Source: Xanthostigma xanthostigma (taxonomy: Eukaryota; Arthropoda; Insecta; Raphidioptera; Raphidiidae). From it: a DNA stretch of 64,000 nt. The translations under genes and the position numbers were made by a program. This document shows, one piece after another, positions 9,902 to 21,582 of the stretch; position 1 is the stretch's first letter, and each line of letters begins with the position of its first letter. Where the stretch lies: contig OY754475.1 in NCBI GenBank assembly GCA_963575645.1, positions 18,080,509 to 18,144,508 on the forward strand. Reading direction: 5' to 3'. The notes below the pieces were generated by a model. It was not told where the DNA came from. It did no database searches and worked only from the letters and a program-made list of their open reading frames with translations.

Positions 9902-10669
9902 CAGGGTGTCCCATTAAGAATGGGACATAGAACAACTGCAGATTCTCCAATTCAAAATAAAACGATTAAGCGAAATATGCTTAGATAAAATGTTACTCGT
10001 TTCCGAAATATGCGGTGTTGAAGTTGAAAACTGAAAAATTATTATTAATGTCCATAATTTTTTTAATACACCGTATAATTTTACTCAAATCGGCACACTT
10101 GTTAAATATCATAAAATGCACCTAACAATAAAAAAAATAGTTCAGTACGCTCTACCAGTGGCGTACGGCAGGAGTAAGTAATGCTTGTACCCCTTCTAAA
10201 TGTTACGCCGCTGTCTAAATTTTAACTTTGACTATAATTTTATTTTTTTTGATATTTTCTAAGTCAATAATGTACACTTGTTAGTTTGTTGTAAAGTCAT
10301 TGATTTTCGAGATATTCGCGGTTTTTTTAAGACAAAATTGTAAAAATGAATATTATTAATAATAATACAAATAAAAAGTACATGTCTATCTATCTTTAAC
10401 TGCGAATATCTCGAAAACCAATGACTTTACAACAAACTAACAAGTGTAAATTATTGACTTATAAAATATCAAAAAAATTAAAATTATAGTCAAAATTAAA
10501 ATTTAGACAGCGGCGTAACATTTAGAAGGGGTACAAGCATTACTTACACCTGCCGTACGCCACTGGTAGAGCGAGTAACATTTTATCTAAGCATATTTCG
10601 CTTAATCGTTTTATTTTGAATTGGAGAATCTGCGGTTGTTCTGTGTCCCATTCTTAATGGGACACCCTG
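9902..10669. mobile_element. 768-bp TA-flanked fold-back element
   Basis: The ends are CAGGGTGTCCCATTAAGAAT and its inverse, with TA outside both. The palindrome continues through blocks such as TAAGCGAAATATGCTTAGAT and GTACGGCAGG to a core near 10,350. The left arm has about 140 extra bases (near 10,005-10,145). No transposase; mariner-like tip. Confidence 0.9.
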
Positions 10670-10679
10670 TATATGTTAC

Positions 10680-10719
10680 GGTCAATGTCGACAATGCCCG
10701 GTCAATGTCGACAATGCCC
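10680..10719. repeat. 20-bp unit in two tandem copies
   Basis: GGTCAATGTCGACAATGCCC is repeated back to back. Confidence 0.9.
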
Positions 10720-10918
10720 GAGCCACATCGGGCTAATTCTCTTCTATTTTTGAATTTTGATAAAAAAGTTACTTAAAATATTTTGTTCGTCTATTTGATT
10801 TCTACACGCTGTTAAAAAAGAATAATCAACTTAAAAATTACCTGTATACACAGTTTTCCATAAGATTATATAAAATTGCGTAAAATTAAAATCATTATAA
10901 TTTTTTATTTATCTAGTG

Positions 10919-11262
10919 CATGGGTTGGCAACCTGCGGCTCGCGAGCCGCATGCGGCTTTTTTGATGTAAAGTTGCGGCTCTCCAGTTCCATACGCAAAA
11001 AGTAATTATTTTATTATATAAACCCTTAAAAATCGTCCAATCGATCCATGATAGAGTAACATGTCTATCTCTCAGCCATTTCCACTCGCTTCTCACCCGC
11101 ACCGCCCCCGTCGCGACGTGTCGTCCTCGGATATATATATTATACCTATATAAGCAAATGCTATAATACTGAAACGAAAATGTTTAGTGGCTCTTTAAAA
11201 ACTGGGAAATTTTGTAAATTGTAACTTTTGGCTCTTCCGTCTCAAAAGGTTGCCGACCCCTG
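10919..11262. mobile_element. hAT MITE, uninterrupted copy
   Basis: It runs from CATGGGTTGGCAACC to GGTTGCCGACCCCTG with octamers ATCTAGTG and ATCTGGTG outside. It is the reverse-oriented relative of the outer element at 4,480-5,876 and supplies the empty site for the Tigger insertion there. Confidence 0.88.
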
Positions 11263-11456
11263 ATCTGGTGAATCGATTTGAATTTTTTTTTTTTCAAAAT
11301 TTATAGATAAACAGTCAGATAGTGACTTTTTTTCGGTTGAGACCATTTTTAAATATCTCCAGGACATCCTTATAAACAAGAAGGGGCGGATTTATTGTTC
11401 ACAGAATCACAGATATTGATATGATTAAAACTGGATGTCAGTTTGTGTGACGTTTC

Positions 11457-12417
11457 CAGTGCTGGATTAACCTACGTATAAGCAAATTAAGCAATTGCTT
11501 AAGGCATCACGTCTCAGGGGGCACCAAAAACTCAGAAATGAAAAGCCTCACCAGACCATGTCAACATTTTTTTTTCTTTTTGTCATGTCCTTAAAAATTT
11601 TATCTACCTACTGTTATAAAACTGTCTTAGGAAGTAGAGAAGTTAAAAATAATAATTTGTTTTGGAAAATGAAAGCGATTTCTTTTAACTTTGAAGTTTT
11701 GTAACTTTTTTCAATTAATTATATAAAAATGCCTATAAGGACCGATTTTGTAGACAATAAAATTTTCAATGAGAGCATTGTTTGTAAAATTCATTGTTTT
11801 TTTACTTTTTTCTATCAATTTTAAGCTTTTAACATTCACAATTTGAAAAAAAAAATTAAACACTTAACATGATACATATATTAGAAGTACCTGGGTGATC
11901 TAGCTTTGCTCGGAAAGCTAAATAAAATACTAATATGCTGTGGTAAGCTTTTATCGGACTTGTTAAAAACAATTATCATTATAGGTGAGTAATTTTAATA
12001 AATAAATTTTTAACCTAATTAAAGATTAACTCTCATAATATTTTGAAAACAATTGTTTCATATTGTTTGTATAAAATTCCAAAACCTACTTACAATATTT
12101 AAGTATTTTCATACGTCAAAAAATTGATTTTTATAATGATAAAATTTGTAAGAAAACGATTTTTTCGAGAGATGAGACCTAGCTAAAACGATTTTTTGCC
12201 CCCCAAAATCCCTTTTCAGTAAATTTAATCCAAATCGTTAGGTCCGTTTTCGAGAAAATATTTAGAGACATAGGTAGGTACATAGGTAGATACAAGATTA
12301 GCTCGTTTAATAATATTAGATTAGATTAGATAGATAGATAGAATTAGACAGCTGTTAGAGATGAGGGCCCATAGACAAGAAATGCTTAGGGCATCAAGGA
12401 GTCTTAATCCGACACTG
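11457..12417. mobile_element. hAT-like element, 961 bp
   Basis: The ends are CAGTGCTGGATTAAC and the inverse of CAGTGTCGGATTAAG; GACGTTTC is duplicated exactly at 11,449 and 12,418. The interval 11,985-12,260 matches the inside of the AATTGGTTGTC family (CGAGAGATGAGACCTAGC block), so it holds a truncated second repeat. A GATA-rich microsatellite lies at 12,310-12,350. Confidence 0.85.
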
Positions 12418-12641
12418 GACGTTTCACATAAATTTAGTAATCCTGTTTGCCAAAATAGGATACCAATTTATAGGACGTCGGTAAGTAGACTTACGAAATA
12501 CTGTTATCTACGTTAAAATTTCTCAATTTTAAACCAAGTGGAAAGCAAAGTCCAGAACTAACTATAGTTTACCTATGCGATTAAGAAGTTAACGATTTCA
12601 TCGATATCGATAAACCCAGTTTCGTTTCGTTATCATCATTG

Positions 12642-13472
12642 ATAAAATTATACGGGATACAAGGCTAAATATAAAAACAATTTTTATTCACTTAAACATC
12701 ATTTATTAGTCAACGTTTCGGCAGAAATGCTTGCCTTCTTCAGGACCTTAAAATCTCTAGTAAAAAGTCACAAAATTAAAAACTAGAGATTTTAAGATCC
12801 TGAAGAATTTCTGCCGAAACGTTGACTAATAAGTGATGTTCCAGTGAATAAAAAAATTGGTTGTCTGTAAAGTCGGTTTACGGACGATAGTTTTACGTGA
12901 TAACGTATTCCGTAATACATAACCTAAATTTATATAATAATTATAATAATTCGAATCTATGATATTGCATCTTTTGCTTCAAATTTAGGTTAATTTTATT
13001 TATTAAAATTACTCACCACCTATAATATAATTGTTTTTTTTTTAACTTTCTTTCTTTCGTATTTATTTTAAGTCTCAAAGATTAACTGTCATAATATATT
13101 GTAAACAATTGTTTCATTGTTTATATAAAATTCCAAAACCTACTTACAAGATTAAGGTATTTTCATACGTCAAAAAATTGATTTTTATAATGATAAAATT
13201 TGTATGAAAACGAAATTTTCGAGAGATGAGACCTAGCTAAAACGATATTTTGCCCCCCAAAATCCCTTTTCAGTAAATTTCATCCAAATCGTTAGGGCCG
13301 TTTTCGAAAAAAGCACGCACAGGGTCAGGCGGAACGTTAGGAACGTTACACTTTTTCGTGCATGCAGCCGGTGTTTTATCAATTTATAAGATTGGTGATT
13401 CATCAATTTATAAGACGTTATCACGTCAAAATTGTTTTTATATTTAGCCTTGTATCCCGTATAATTTTATCA
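12642..13472. mobile_element. inverted pair with hammerhead-like cores, split by insertion
   Basis: The arm starting CGGGATACAAGGCTAAATA (12,652) returns in reverse at about 13,432-13,465. The arms share TTAGTCAACGTTTCGGCAGA. The right arm is interrupted at 12,855-13,427 by an AATTGGTTGTC element. The arms look like paired Penelope-type terminal segments. Confidence 0.7.
12855..13427. mobile_element. AATTGGTTGTC element, copy 2
   Basis: It has the same ends as the 4.6 kb copy and AAAA on both sides. The host palindrome predicts the empty site AATAAAAATTG, which agrees with a 4-bp A duplication. Confidence 0.85.
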
Positions 13473-14049
13473 TACCATAATACCAAGGTGTCTTATTTTA
13501 TTTTATCATCATTCTGACGAAGAAACACATCCTTGTACATAAAACAAGTCGCCACCATCTAACCAATCCCTTATCGAACACCTCTCAATCATTTGCATTT
13601 CCAATTAAAATTTAAATTAAGTTTTTATACACAGCAAAACACAATTCATTTTCGCACAATACAAGAAATTAATTTCCACTTCTTTTAAAATGTGTCGTTC
13701 ACACTTTTAAATTAAATTCCAGAGAAAAAAGTCACGCACTTTGCATTTTCAACGAAGAAATCAAAATCTGTCAAATCAAGTTGTCACAACACATGTGAAA
13801 AAAACTAACCTCACACACACACATAAAACACATTGACAAACGCGCGCGCGCTATACAACGTCTAAAACAAAAGCCGCCCGGTCAAAACAAATGAACAGCG
13901 AAACAGTTGAACATATAAACGTCATCGTTCGTTTGTCTCTCACGCAAACTGTCAACTGTTTCATGTGACTGCATATATACATAATATTATGATCCTTTCG
14001 GCGATATAAAAAAGATGAACATAACCTCACTAATGATCGCCAGAGAGAG
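13473..14049. other. non-repetitive approach to a CpG-rich island
   Basis: I see no repeat ends here. A CA-repeat and a CGCGCGCG run lie near 13,815-13,850, and GATATAAAAAAG at about 14,003 could serve as a TATA-like element. CpG density rises sharply from about 13,840 to 14,240. Confidence 0.4.
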
Positions 14050-14098
14050 ATGGAAAGCACGAGACGACATTTGTTTGTTATGAACGACGACCGCGACG
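14050..14098 (+). CDS. possible short first coding exon (very tentative)
   Basis: An ATG opens 16 codons reading MESTRRHLFVMNDDRD and ends at GACG|GTAAGTAC, a consensus splice donor, inside a CpG-rich island with a TATA-like motif about 45 bases upstream. CpG islands with first exons are common in insects. I see no downstream exon in the window, and the peptide matches no family I know. It could equally be untranslated leader or chance. Confidence 0.25.
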
Positions 14099-14269
14099 GT
14101 AAGTACTAGCAAACGTGGAGACGCAAGCTCGGAGCAGCGTGCCGTTTCAACCGTTATCCGGTGTGTAAGAGAGAAGACGCGGTCACGCGCGACGACGGTG
14201 CTGCCGCCGCTCTATTTCGTGCGAACTACTGCGTCATTTACGCCATACAATGTGTTCCGAACGTAGTAA

Positions 14270-14815
14270 AACCGGCCAAGTGAGAGTCGGACTCGCGCAC
14301 CGAGGGTTCCATACGAACTTGTGGGTATGTAAATAGTTCGTCTATCGCGGGAATCGAGTCTCTAAGATTTTTCCCGCTTAGCCGTTGGAAAACTGTCTCA
14401 TACATCGACAAACGTCGCGGCCAGTTTGCTAACTAAGCGTGTAATTGCAATGAGTTCAGATGGACTACTGAACTGTACTGTAACTCGTGGCTATATCTGA
14501 TAGCCTAGTTGTCGTACCGTGTTGTATGCGAGAGTTCTTATTTGTTGGTAGCGGATGCTTGTTTTGTAGTAGAACTGTTGTACGTGCGTAGCATGTTGTT
14601 GCGGTTTAAAAAACATTATTTTTTTTGTGATGTAACTACAAAATTCGGATTTTTTGTGCTATAAGACATTGCTTCTTGCCAAATTTCATGATTCTAGGTC
14701 AACGGGAAGTACCCTATAAGTTTTTATTCCCAAGAGTCTTGACAGACAGACAGACGGACAACAAAGTGATCCTATAAGGTTTCCTTTTTGCCCTTTTGAG
14801 GTACGAAACCCTAAA
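14270..14815 (+). repeat. dispersed insect repeat (CGGCCAAGTGAGAGTCGG type)
   Basis: It begins CGGCCAAGTGAGAGTCGGAC with TCGCGCACC, and ends GAGGTACGAAACCCTAAAAA. The GGGTTCC near the start is inverse to the AACCC near the end. I know this arrangement as an abundant non-coding repeat in several insect orders. Minor sequence differences from the usual form suggest an old copy. Confidence 0.7.
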
Positions 14816-15104
14816 AATGAGGTGTTAAAAATTTACACTACTTTTTTACATTCCGTCTCGACCTCATAATAATATTAAGTCCAGTTTTCCTAAATTTCAA
14901 ATTAAATTTATTGTTTTTACGTGAGAAAAATGATAAATTTGACACTAACAAAAACTGCTAGATCTTTTGCATTCAACTTGATTTGTGAAATAAATAATGA
15001 TACTGTTTAAATTGATTTTATTGTCAATCTTTCGTTGTTGCATAACATCTCTAGAGTCTAGACTATACTTCTGTTACTACTACTACTTCTTGCTGGTTAT
15101 ACAA

Positions 15105-15730
15105 ATACTAGCCGTTACCCGCGGCTTCGCATGCGATTGAGACGAAACACGGATGCATTTCCATTATTTGGCATAGTTACTCCTTTCTCGGCGTAGACCA
15201 GCCTAATAAATTTCAAAATTGATGACATTCACATGATCAACGTCTTGACAAACCTTGAAAATGACACCCGTGTTGGTTTTTAGACTATTTGCCTCTTTTC
15301 ACCCTCTGAAGAGGTTGTTTTTGAAAAAACATGAAAACGTGTTTATTTATTTGTTGACAGGAGTAATCCTGCGCATTTTCATATTGATACATCTATCTTA
15401 TATGATGTCTTCATGCAAATTTTGAATCCCCGTTACACTCTTTTTGGGATTGAATTTTCAAAAATCCGTTCTTGGCGGATGCTTACGTCATAATAACTAT
15501 CTGTGTGCCAAATTTCAACCCAATCCGTCCAGTGGTTTGAGCTGCGAATTGATTCTCCATTCAAATTTTGAACCCCCGTTACACCGTTTTAGGGATTTAT
15601 TTTTCAAAAATTCGTTCTTGGCGGATGCTTACGTCATAATAACTATCTGTGTGCCAAATTTCAGCCCAATCTGTCCAGTCGTTTGAGCTGTGCGTTGATA
15701 GATCAGCCAGTCGCGGTTCCTTTTTATATA
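15105..15730 (+). repeat. SINE/RTE-like repeat with internal duplication
   Basis: Starts CTAGCCGTTACCCGCGGCTT and ends in the GATAGATCAGCCAGTCG region. The block from about 15,418 is duplicated at about 15,562 (period near 144), both carrying GGCGGATGCTTACGTCATAA. A related single-unit copy is at 55,225-55,680. Two 60-80 codon frames across it are artefacts of the duplication. Confidence 0.75.
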
Positions 15731-15901
15731 TTTCGAAAAAGGCACTCTATGCCTACTCTTGCCATCTGGTGGTAGAAATTTTAATATTTACATTATATTA
15801 TATTCAAACCGTAATGTTTGAAACTGAGCACAAGATTTTCAAATAATGCGTTCTGCAGCACACAAGTAACTAACAGTCAATTGTGATTTTGCATCATTTA
15901 A

Positions 15902-16596
15902 GGAGGTTGAGCCGTTTTACGAAGATAATGAAAAAAATCTGAAAGAATATTTTTTAATAGATTTTTTTATGACAAAATTTTCTGTAAAAAATCCAAAATC
16001 ATTAGGAGATTTATAAAGTTAAAAACTAAAAAAAACTTTTATATGTATAATCTTATGGAAAATATGTCAAGCTAGCATGCAAACTGTTCATTTTAATTTT
16101 TTGCAAATAACCAAATAATGTCAGCAGTTCCAAAAACTATCTATGTAAAGCATCGATGTCTTACGCATATATTAATATTTTTTCCAATTTAATTAGGAGA
16201 CTTTTAATCAATAAAAAAAATTATTAAACCTTAGCACTTTTCGATTATGGACTTTTATTCTTGACAGATTTAACAATTTTAACTGAATTTTCAACTTTTT
16301 AATGATTTAATTTTAATTTTTATTACTTCTAATTTCTTTTTTCAATTATTTACTGCAAAAAATATGTAAAATACAGATATTTACATAAATGTTTTTTTTT
16401 AACCTAACTTTGTACAAAAAATACAAAACTTAGTCCATTAAGTATAAAGTACTGAAATAATTAATTAATATTAAAAAAAAATATTTATTTATGCCTTTAT
16501 GACAATAATTTATTGGTATCATCGACTTATAAACTATAAAAGTTCCCATTTAGAATTCGACTTACTTTTGATTGGGACTGTAACGGATCAACCTCC
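15902..16596. mobile_element. TTAA-flanked MITE
   Basis: The ends are GGAGGTTGAGCCG and the inverse of GGAGGTTGATCCG, with TTAA immediately outside at 15,898 and 16,597. TTAA targeting is typical of piggyBac, although the tips are not canonical CCY. Part of the interior recurs inverted at 21,778-21,895. Confidence 0.75.
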
Positions 16597-16600
16597 TTAA

Positions 16601-18255
16601 AATTAATTTCATTAGTACATTTTTGATCTAGAATAATTTTCACAATAGTGGTGGGGCGCACTGTAACTTTGTTCAATGTCTACACAGCACATTCAAATAC
16701 AATTCACAATCATTTTGATAGAATCGCAATTTTACACGAGGTAATCACCATGGATCTGGGTTGGGGTTGAGCTTGAAAATTGCTTAAGTTTTGTAATTAT
16801 TAAAATTTGCTTGTTTAAGAATAATTTTCTGAATTTATGAACTTGAATGAGAAAGATGCTGGAAAACATCTTGTATATACTATTTGAAATTTAGATGAAA
16901 CGTTTTAGTATTTGTTATTTGGTGATAGTCATTTTTTATTCCTAGCATAATATTTTTAATTATTTCGGTTTCGACACGTTCTTCCACCACCAACACCGGA
17001 CTTCCACCACAATTAATTTTTTCCATTATTTCAAGTACGCCCATGAATCTTGCGCAATTTGTGTATAAACCAAAATAATAAAAAAAGTAAAAATGCGTAT
17101 TATGTCATGAAACTCGGTACCTCTATGTTGTTAGAATAATATTCTGAACAACTTTTCTATTATTTTTTTTCGATATCTTTGAACTCTTGTTAACGACCAT
17201 TTTAGTCAACGGATAACGAGCCGACGCGAAACGGTTACCTTTGTACACGATCCGCTTATATACGTAAGCACGTCCGTTGTTATCGATATCAGTTCTATAC
17301 TTGAAGGGCGAAGAAGTGCAAGTGTGTTATATCTTGCTTGTTTATTTTTGTAATTTTCTAAAGTCTTGCCCCAACACTGGTCTATTATGAACAAGGCTAA
17401 TTAATAAATCCATATTAATATCAATTTTAAACTCCATATTCACAATGAGCAGCACAAGGTAGGTAGGTAGGTATGGGTAAAAACGTGCGCGCACATATGT
17501 CGTCGTCCACAGATTTCTATGAAATTACGTGGTCCACTGCATCGGACCGACCGCCGTCGAGCCGAGGGGCGACGTGCGGGTATCCGTTGAGTTTTGTTGC
17601 AACGGTTACATGCCCGTCGCGTTAACAAACACCCACACTAACCTACTGAACACTGCGCGTCGGCCCGTCGCCTAACGCTACGCAAAATATCAAGACATTA
17701 CCCTGTTTGTGAATTCGTACTTGGCTGTTGTTAAAGTTCAGATTTCGGTTGAGTGTCTTAAAAAATGTGAGCCCTCAAATTCAAATCTGTATTCCTTCAA
17801 ACAACGAAAATATGGGGGTGTCTTCATCTCACTGGATCACGCTATATGCTATATTTAAACTTTTGGTTTTAAAGAAGACTTACCAATATTCAGCTATTAA
17901 CTTGTTAGAAAAACAGGAACTTACCTGAAACAAATAAACATAAATTAACAATAAGTGAATTTTCATACGGCTATTGTTTGTACAATTGTTAAGAAACACC
18001 AATTGTTGCATCGCTATATTAGAAAATGTCATATTCGGATTCAGCGCACTCGAAAACATATTTCTAGAGCTTAGGATTGTTTAAGATTGTGAATTCGATG
18101 GAAAATCTCGCTAAACATATCTGTAGCTAAAAATCTATTGGTGTTTAGGGCCCGCATGGACATTAGACACTTTTTATACGCTTTATATTAATTTCAGTTG
18201 TAAGTTTGTATGTATGTATGTTTGTAAACTCGTTTGGACTACAGCAAGTGGTTTA
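16601..18255. other. spacer, mostly unassigned
   Basis: Nothing I can name. It holds an AGGT microsatellite at 17,457-17,475, a CpG-rich block at 17,480-17,690, and a perfect minus-strand donor-like CAGGTAAGT at about 17,919-17,927 without a partner exon. A repeat of TACAATTGTTAAGAAA near 17,980 resembles the 21.2 kb MITE tip. Confidence 0.35.
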
Positions 18256-18257
18256 TA

Positions 18258-19125
18258 CAGGGTGAGTCAGACCACCCGTATCAGTCGTTTTTTTCGAAAA
18301 CGGTTAGTCGTAGAGAGTTGTGTCAAAAATCTGTATTATAAAAGCCCTAATGAAGAATCGAATGGTGATATATTTCCCCCCCGGAAAGGTCGGCTTTCCT
18401 GTTAGTTTGCTCCGAAATGTTCAGAACTCCGGAATGTTAAATGGCACGATAGGTCGAAAGTGGAATTGTTGAAAAGATCTTTAAAAAATAAGCAAGTTTT
18501 GTAGGACATTTTTTTTTGTTACTGCCACCCCTGTTAAGTAATATTCGTTTGAAATTATTAAATTAACATGTAAGAATAACAAACTTAATTTTAAAAGTTG
18601 GCATTTAAAATCTAGTTACCTAATTTAACAATGTCACAAATGTTCGAACTGTTTTCAATTTACTTCTAAACACTGCAGAGCTCTTCTAGATATGTTATGA
18701 GTACCTGGAAGTATTTTCCGACAAAAAAACAATTGCAATTATTGAAAACTTATTGTGACATTGTTTAATTAGGTAACTAGATATTAAATGCCGACTTTTT
18801 TGTTATTCTGACATGTTAATTTAATAATTTCAAACGAATATTACTTAACAGGGGTGGCAGTAACAAAAAAAAATGTCCTACAAAACTTGCTTATTTTTTA
18901 AAGATCTTTTCAACAATACCACTTTCGACCTATCGTGCCATTTAACATTCCGGAGTTCTGAACATTCCGGAGCAAACTAACAGGGAAGCCGACCTTTCCG
19001 GGGGGAAAAAATATCACCATTCGATTCTTCATTAGGGCTTTTATAATACAGATTTTTGAGACAACTCTCTACGACTAACCGTTTTCGAAAAAAACGACTG
19101 ATACGGGTGGTCTGACTCACCCTGT
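18258..19125. mobile_element. 870-bp TA-flanked fold-back element
   Basis: It runs from CAGGGTGAGTCAGACCACCC to the exact inverse. Arms of about 400 bases are nearly identical (CGAAAACGGTTAGTCGTAGA, GAACTCCGGAATGTTAAATG and other blocks) around a short centre near 18,680. Two roughly 60-codon frames at mirror positions are shadows of the arms. A second, disrupted copy is at 23,852-25,380. Confidence 0.92.
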
Positions 19126-19159
19126 ATAGTGGTATAATATGCCAGCACTGTAAGTACAC

Positions 19160-19245
19160 TGGCTAGCCGTGCGGTCTAAGGCACGGGTCTTCGCTGACGT
19201 CAAATCTCGGAATCACGTGTCGTGGGTTCTAATCCCGTCCACGCC
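19160..19245 (+). pseudogene. tRNA-Leu-like segment (SINE head)
   Basis: GGCTAGCCGTGCGGTCTAAG resembles a leucine tRNA A-box region and GTGGGTTCTAATCCC a B box. Acceptor pairing is absent. A-rich sequence follows directly, as in tRNA-derived SINEs. Confidence 0.6.
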
Positions 19246-19272
19246 GAAAAAAAAATTGTTTTTTTTTCGGCA
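19243..19272. repeat. A-tract hairpin
   Basis: GCCGAAAAAAAAA and TTTTTTTTTCGGC are separated by about three bases, directly after the tRNA-like B box. Confidence 0.8.
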
Positions 19273-19674
19273 AATTTTTGACAATAAATCGAACTAAAAA
19301 GTGGAAAATAAATATAGTTTTAAAAAAACTAAAAAACACGCTATTACGATAAATCTGACCCTGATAAACGCCCAACAGTTATTTTAAAAATCACTCGGTA
19401 TAGTTGAAAAAAATACAAAATTAAAACAGATATGGGGTAGTAGGCATTTGAATATGTCTGTCAGCTTGTTTATCTCCCTAAGCATCCCTCTGTCAAAAAA
19501 TAATACTCTCGTATTACGATAAAAAAAAATGTAAATTCGCTTTGAAGTATAAAGTTTTTTATTTATATCAAAAATGTGTACTAAAAATACAGGTTATACA
19601 TTTTAAACGTGCCAAAACGCCGAAGAAGGTTCACATGTAGTCTTTTAATTTTGAAAAAAATTGGTGTCTGAGTT

Positions 19675-20116
19675 AAGACCGCAACACACGAGGCTGGAAA
19701 CACTGCTGGGACTTCTACTGGGACTTCTGATGGCCGGCAGTGAGGCTACGAAGCTGGAAATGCCGTCACTGCGGGCTTGCCTGCTAGCTCACAAGATGTA
19801 TTTTAAAATTAGAACAGGGGCTATTTTTTTGCTTGGTCCCCTGCTTGCTCTGAGAAAGAACCAATCAGGAAACAGTATCTTGTCACGTGGGCGACATGAA
19901 CAAACGCCTACAAACAAGCACTGTGTTCTGTTCACAGACAATAAACGTCCACTTTTGTTACCGTTGTATCACTGCGCGGGCGCCGAACCTACCTACAAAA
20001 CAAGCTTGAAATGATGTCTCGAGTGAAGCTAGCGCATAAGAGCAATCAAGAAATCCAGCGCTAGAAAACTAGTAGTCAAATCTAGCGGCAAATCCTGCCT
20101 CGTGTGCAGCGGCCTT
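19675..20116. mobile_element. AAGGCCGCTGCACACGAG-type MITE, copy 1
   Basis: The left end AAGACCGCAACACACGAGGC is matched by the inverse of AAGGCCGCTGCACACGAGGC. The interior has CAATCAGGAAACAGTATCTT and GTCACGTGGGCGACATG, shared with copies at 22.3, 61.4 and 63.9 kb. The 117-codon frame over it is not conserved between copies. Confidence 0.8.
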
Positions 20117-20251
20117 TCCCTGGAGCTATTATTACTATTATTATTATTTCTCACATATTTGTATTTTTTTATTGTTATGGTTTGGATTGAAAACCAGCTT
20201 TAAGCTAAATTCACGCCTTTTAATAAAATTTCTGTTTTTTCATCAATAAAG

Positions 20252-20273
20252 ACATTATTATTATTATTATTAC

Positions 20274-20366
<93 letters not shown>
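20252..20366. repeat. TTA/ATT microsatellite, ~115 bp
   Basis: An almost uninterrupted ATT run follows AATAAAGAC, as at the 3' ends of the LINEs at 51.7 and 59.3 kb. It may be an expanded LINE tail. Confidence 0.9.
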
Positions 20367-20367
<1 letters not shown>

Positions 20368-20377
20368 AATAGTTGTT

Positions 20378-20704
20378 TATAATACGCGCCACGAATCTAA
20401 AAGTCTCGGAAGTTAGATGAGAATGCGGGCCTGCGCTTGTACAGTCTGTTGAAAAACTACAAACTCGCAACTCAATAAAACTAAAATAACAATAACAACT
20501 TGACAATAGCGTACTCGACTGTACTTTAAAGCAGGAAAGCGACAAGTGACAAAGGCAACGAGCGATCACGGCCAATCACCGACGAGCGCACGTTCCGTAC
20601 AGGTAGCTGGGAGGTGGTGGGAGTCTCAACGGCTCTAAAATGTGCCTTTGCGACGCTGTTTGTGACTAAGTTCCGAATTTTTTAGATCCGTGGCGCGTAT
20701 TATA
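20378..20704. mobile_element. MITE with ~30-bp terminal repeats
   Basis: TATAATACGCGCCACGAATC at the left is matched by the inverse of TATAATACGCGCCACGGATC at the right. It begins right after the ATT microsatellite. No coding capacity. Confidence 0.75.
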
Positions 20705-20788
20705 GACAGATAGTAAACTATAGACGCTTAACAGCTGAGGTCATCAGCGTCTATGTGTGTAACAGACAATCTGCCAGTCGGAATAGAC

Positions 20789-21582
20789 CGGGGGCGGGCA
20801 AATATTTTGATCGTCGGGCCACATTGCTGATGAAAATTTGACCATGGGCCAAATGTAGTGTTGGTGGTTGATCAGGTTCCTTTAAATTAGTAATACTCTT
20901 GAATTTGATTTAATAATGATTTATTTACAACACTAAAGTGAACGTATGCCAGCATTGCGCTGTCCTCTTGTCCACTACCAGCCCTTCTCTTCCTTCCAAA
21001 TAGGTATACATATATTTATATCAATTTGAAATGCAAACCCATGCGCATTTAATTAGACCACTTAAGTAAGTGTTATAGTGAAACACTACGTTTGCAGTTT
21101 ACATTGCAACTGATATACGTAGCTTAACCTACATACTGTATAATGTATATACAGTATAGACGAGAATAATACATAATGTAGTAATTATTATAATATATTA
21201 CAGAGTAACTACTGTTTGCTACAATTGTTAAGAAAACTTAGTCCGCCGCGATAGTGGAAAGATTCGGGGTTCGTATCCCGACGGTGACATTGTTTGTAAA
21301 TTAAACTAATTTTTCTATGTTGATAGCGTTGTAACAATGGGTGTGTCTTAACAATTGTAACAAACAGTAGTTACTCTGTAATGTATATACAGTATTTGGA
21401 GATCAAAAAAAAGGTCCTTTCATTTCCGCAACAAAAAGGTCTTTTTTCGTCTCTTATGGCCCTAAAAATTTTTTTATGCGCCAAATTATGTTGGAGAACT
21501 ATTTTCGCTCTTAATAATCATTTATAAAATGCTTCGCGGGCCGGACAAAATTCTACTGCGGACCGCCATTTGCCCAGGCCTG
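20789..21582. mobile_element. hAT-like element with nested MITE
   Basis: The left tip CGGGGGCGGGCAAAT is matched by the inverse of CAGGCCTGGGCAAAT. Flanking octamers GAATAGAC and GCATAGAC differ by one base. A 184-bp MITE sits at 21,198-21,381. Confidence 0.75.
21198..21381. mobile_element. 184-bp MITE with 36-bp terminal repeats
   Basis: TTACAGAGTAACTACTGTTT begins an arm repeated inverted at the right end, with one indel. Inside lies GGGGTTCGTATCCCGACGG, which resembles a tRNA B box. Confidence 0.85.

Noticed and set aside
18214-19159. two ~60-codon frames beginning LYRVSQTTRISRFFRKRLVV
   Set aside because: They are mirror-image reads of the fold-back arms, not genes.
19661-20014. 117-codon plus frame
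   Set aside because: It lies across the end of an AAGGCC-type MITE and is not conserved in the other copies.
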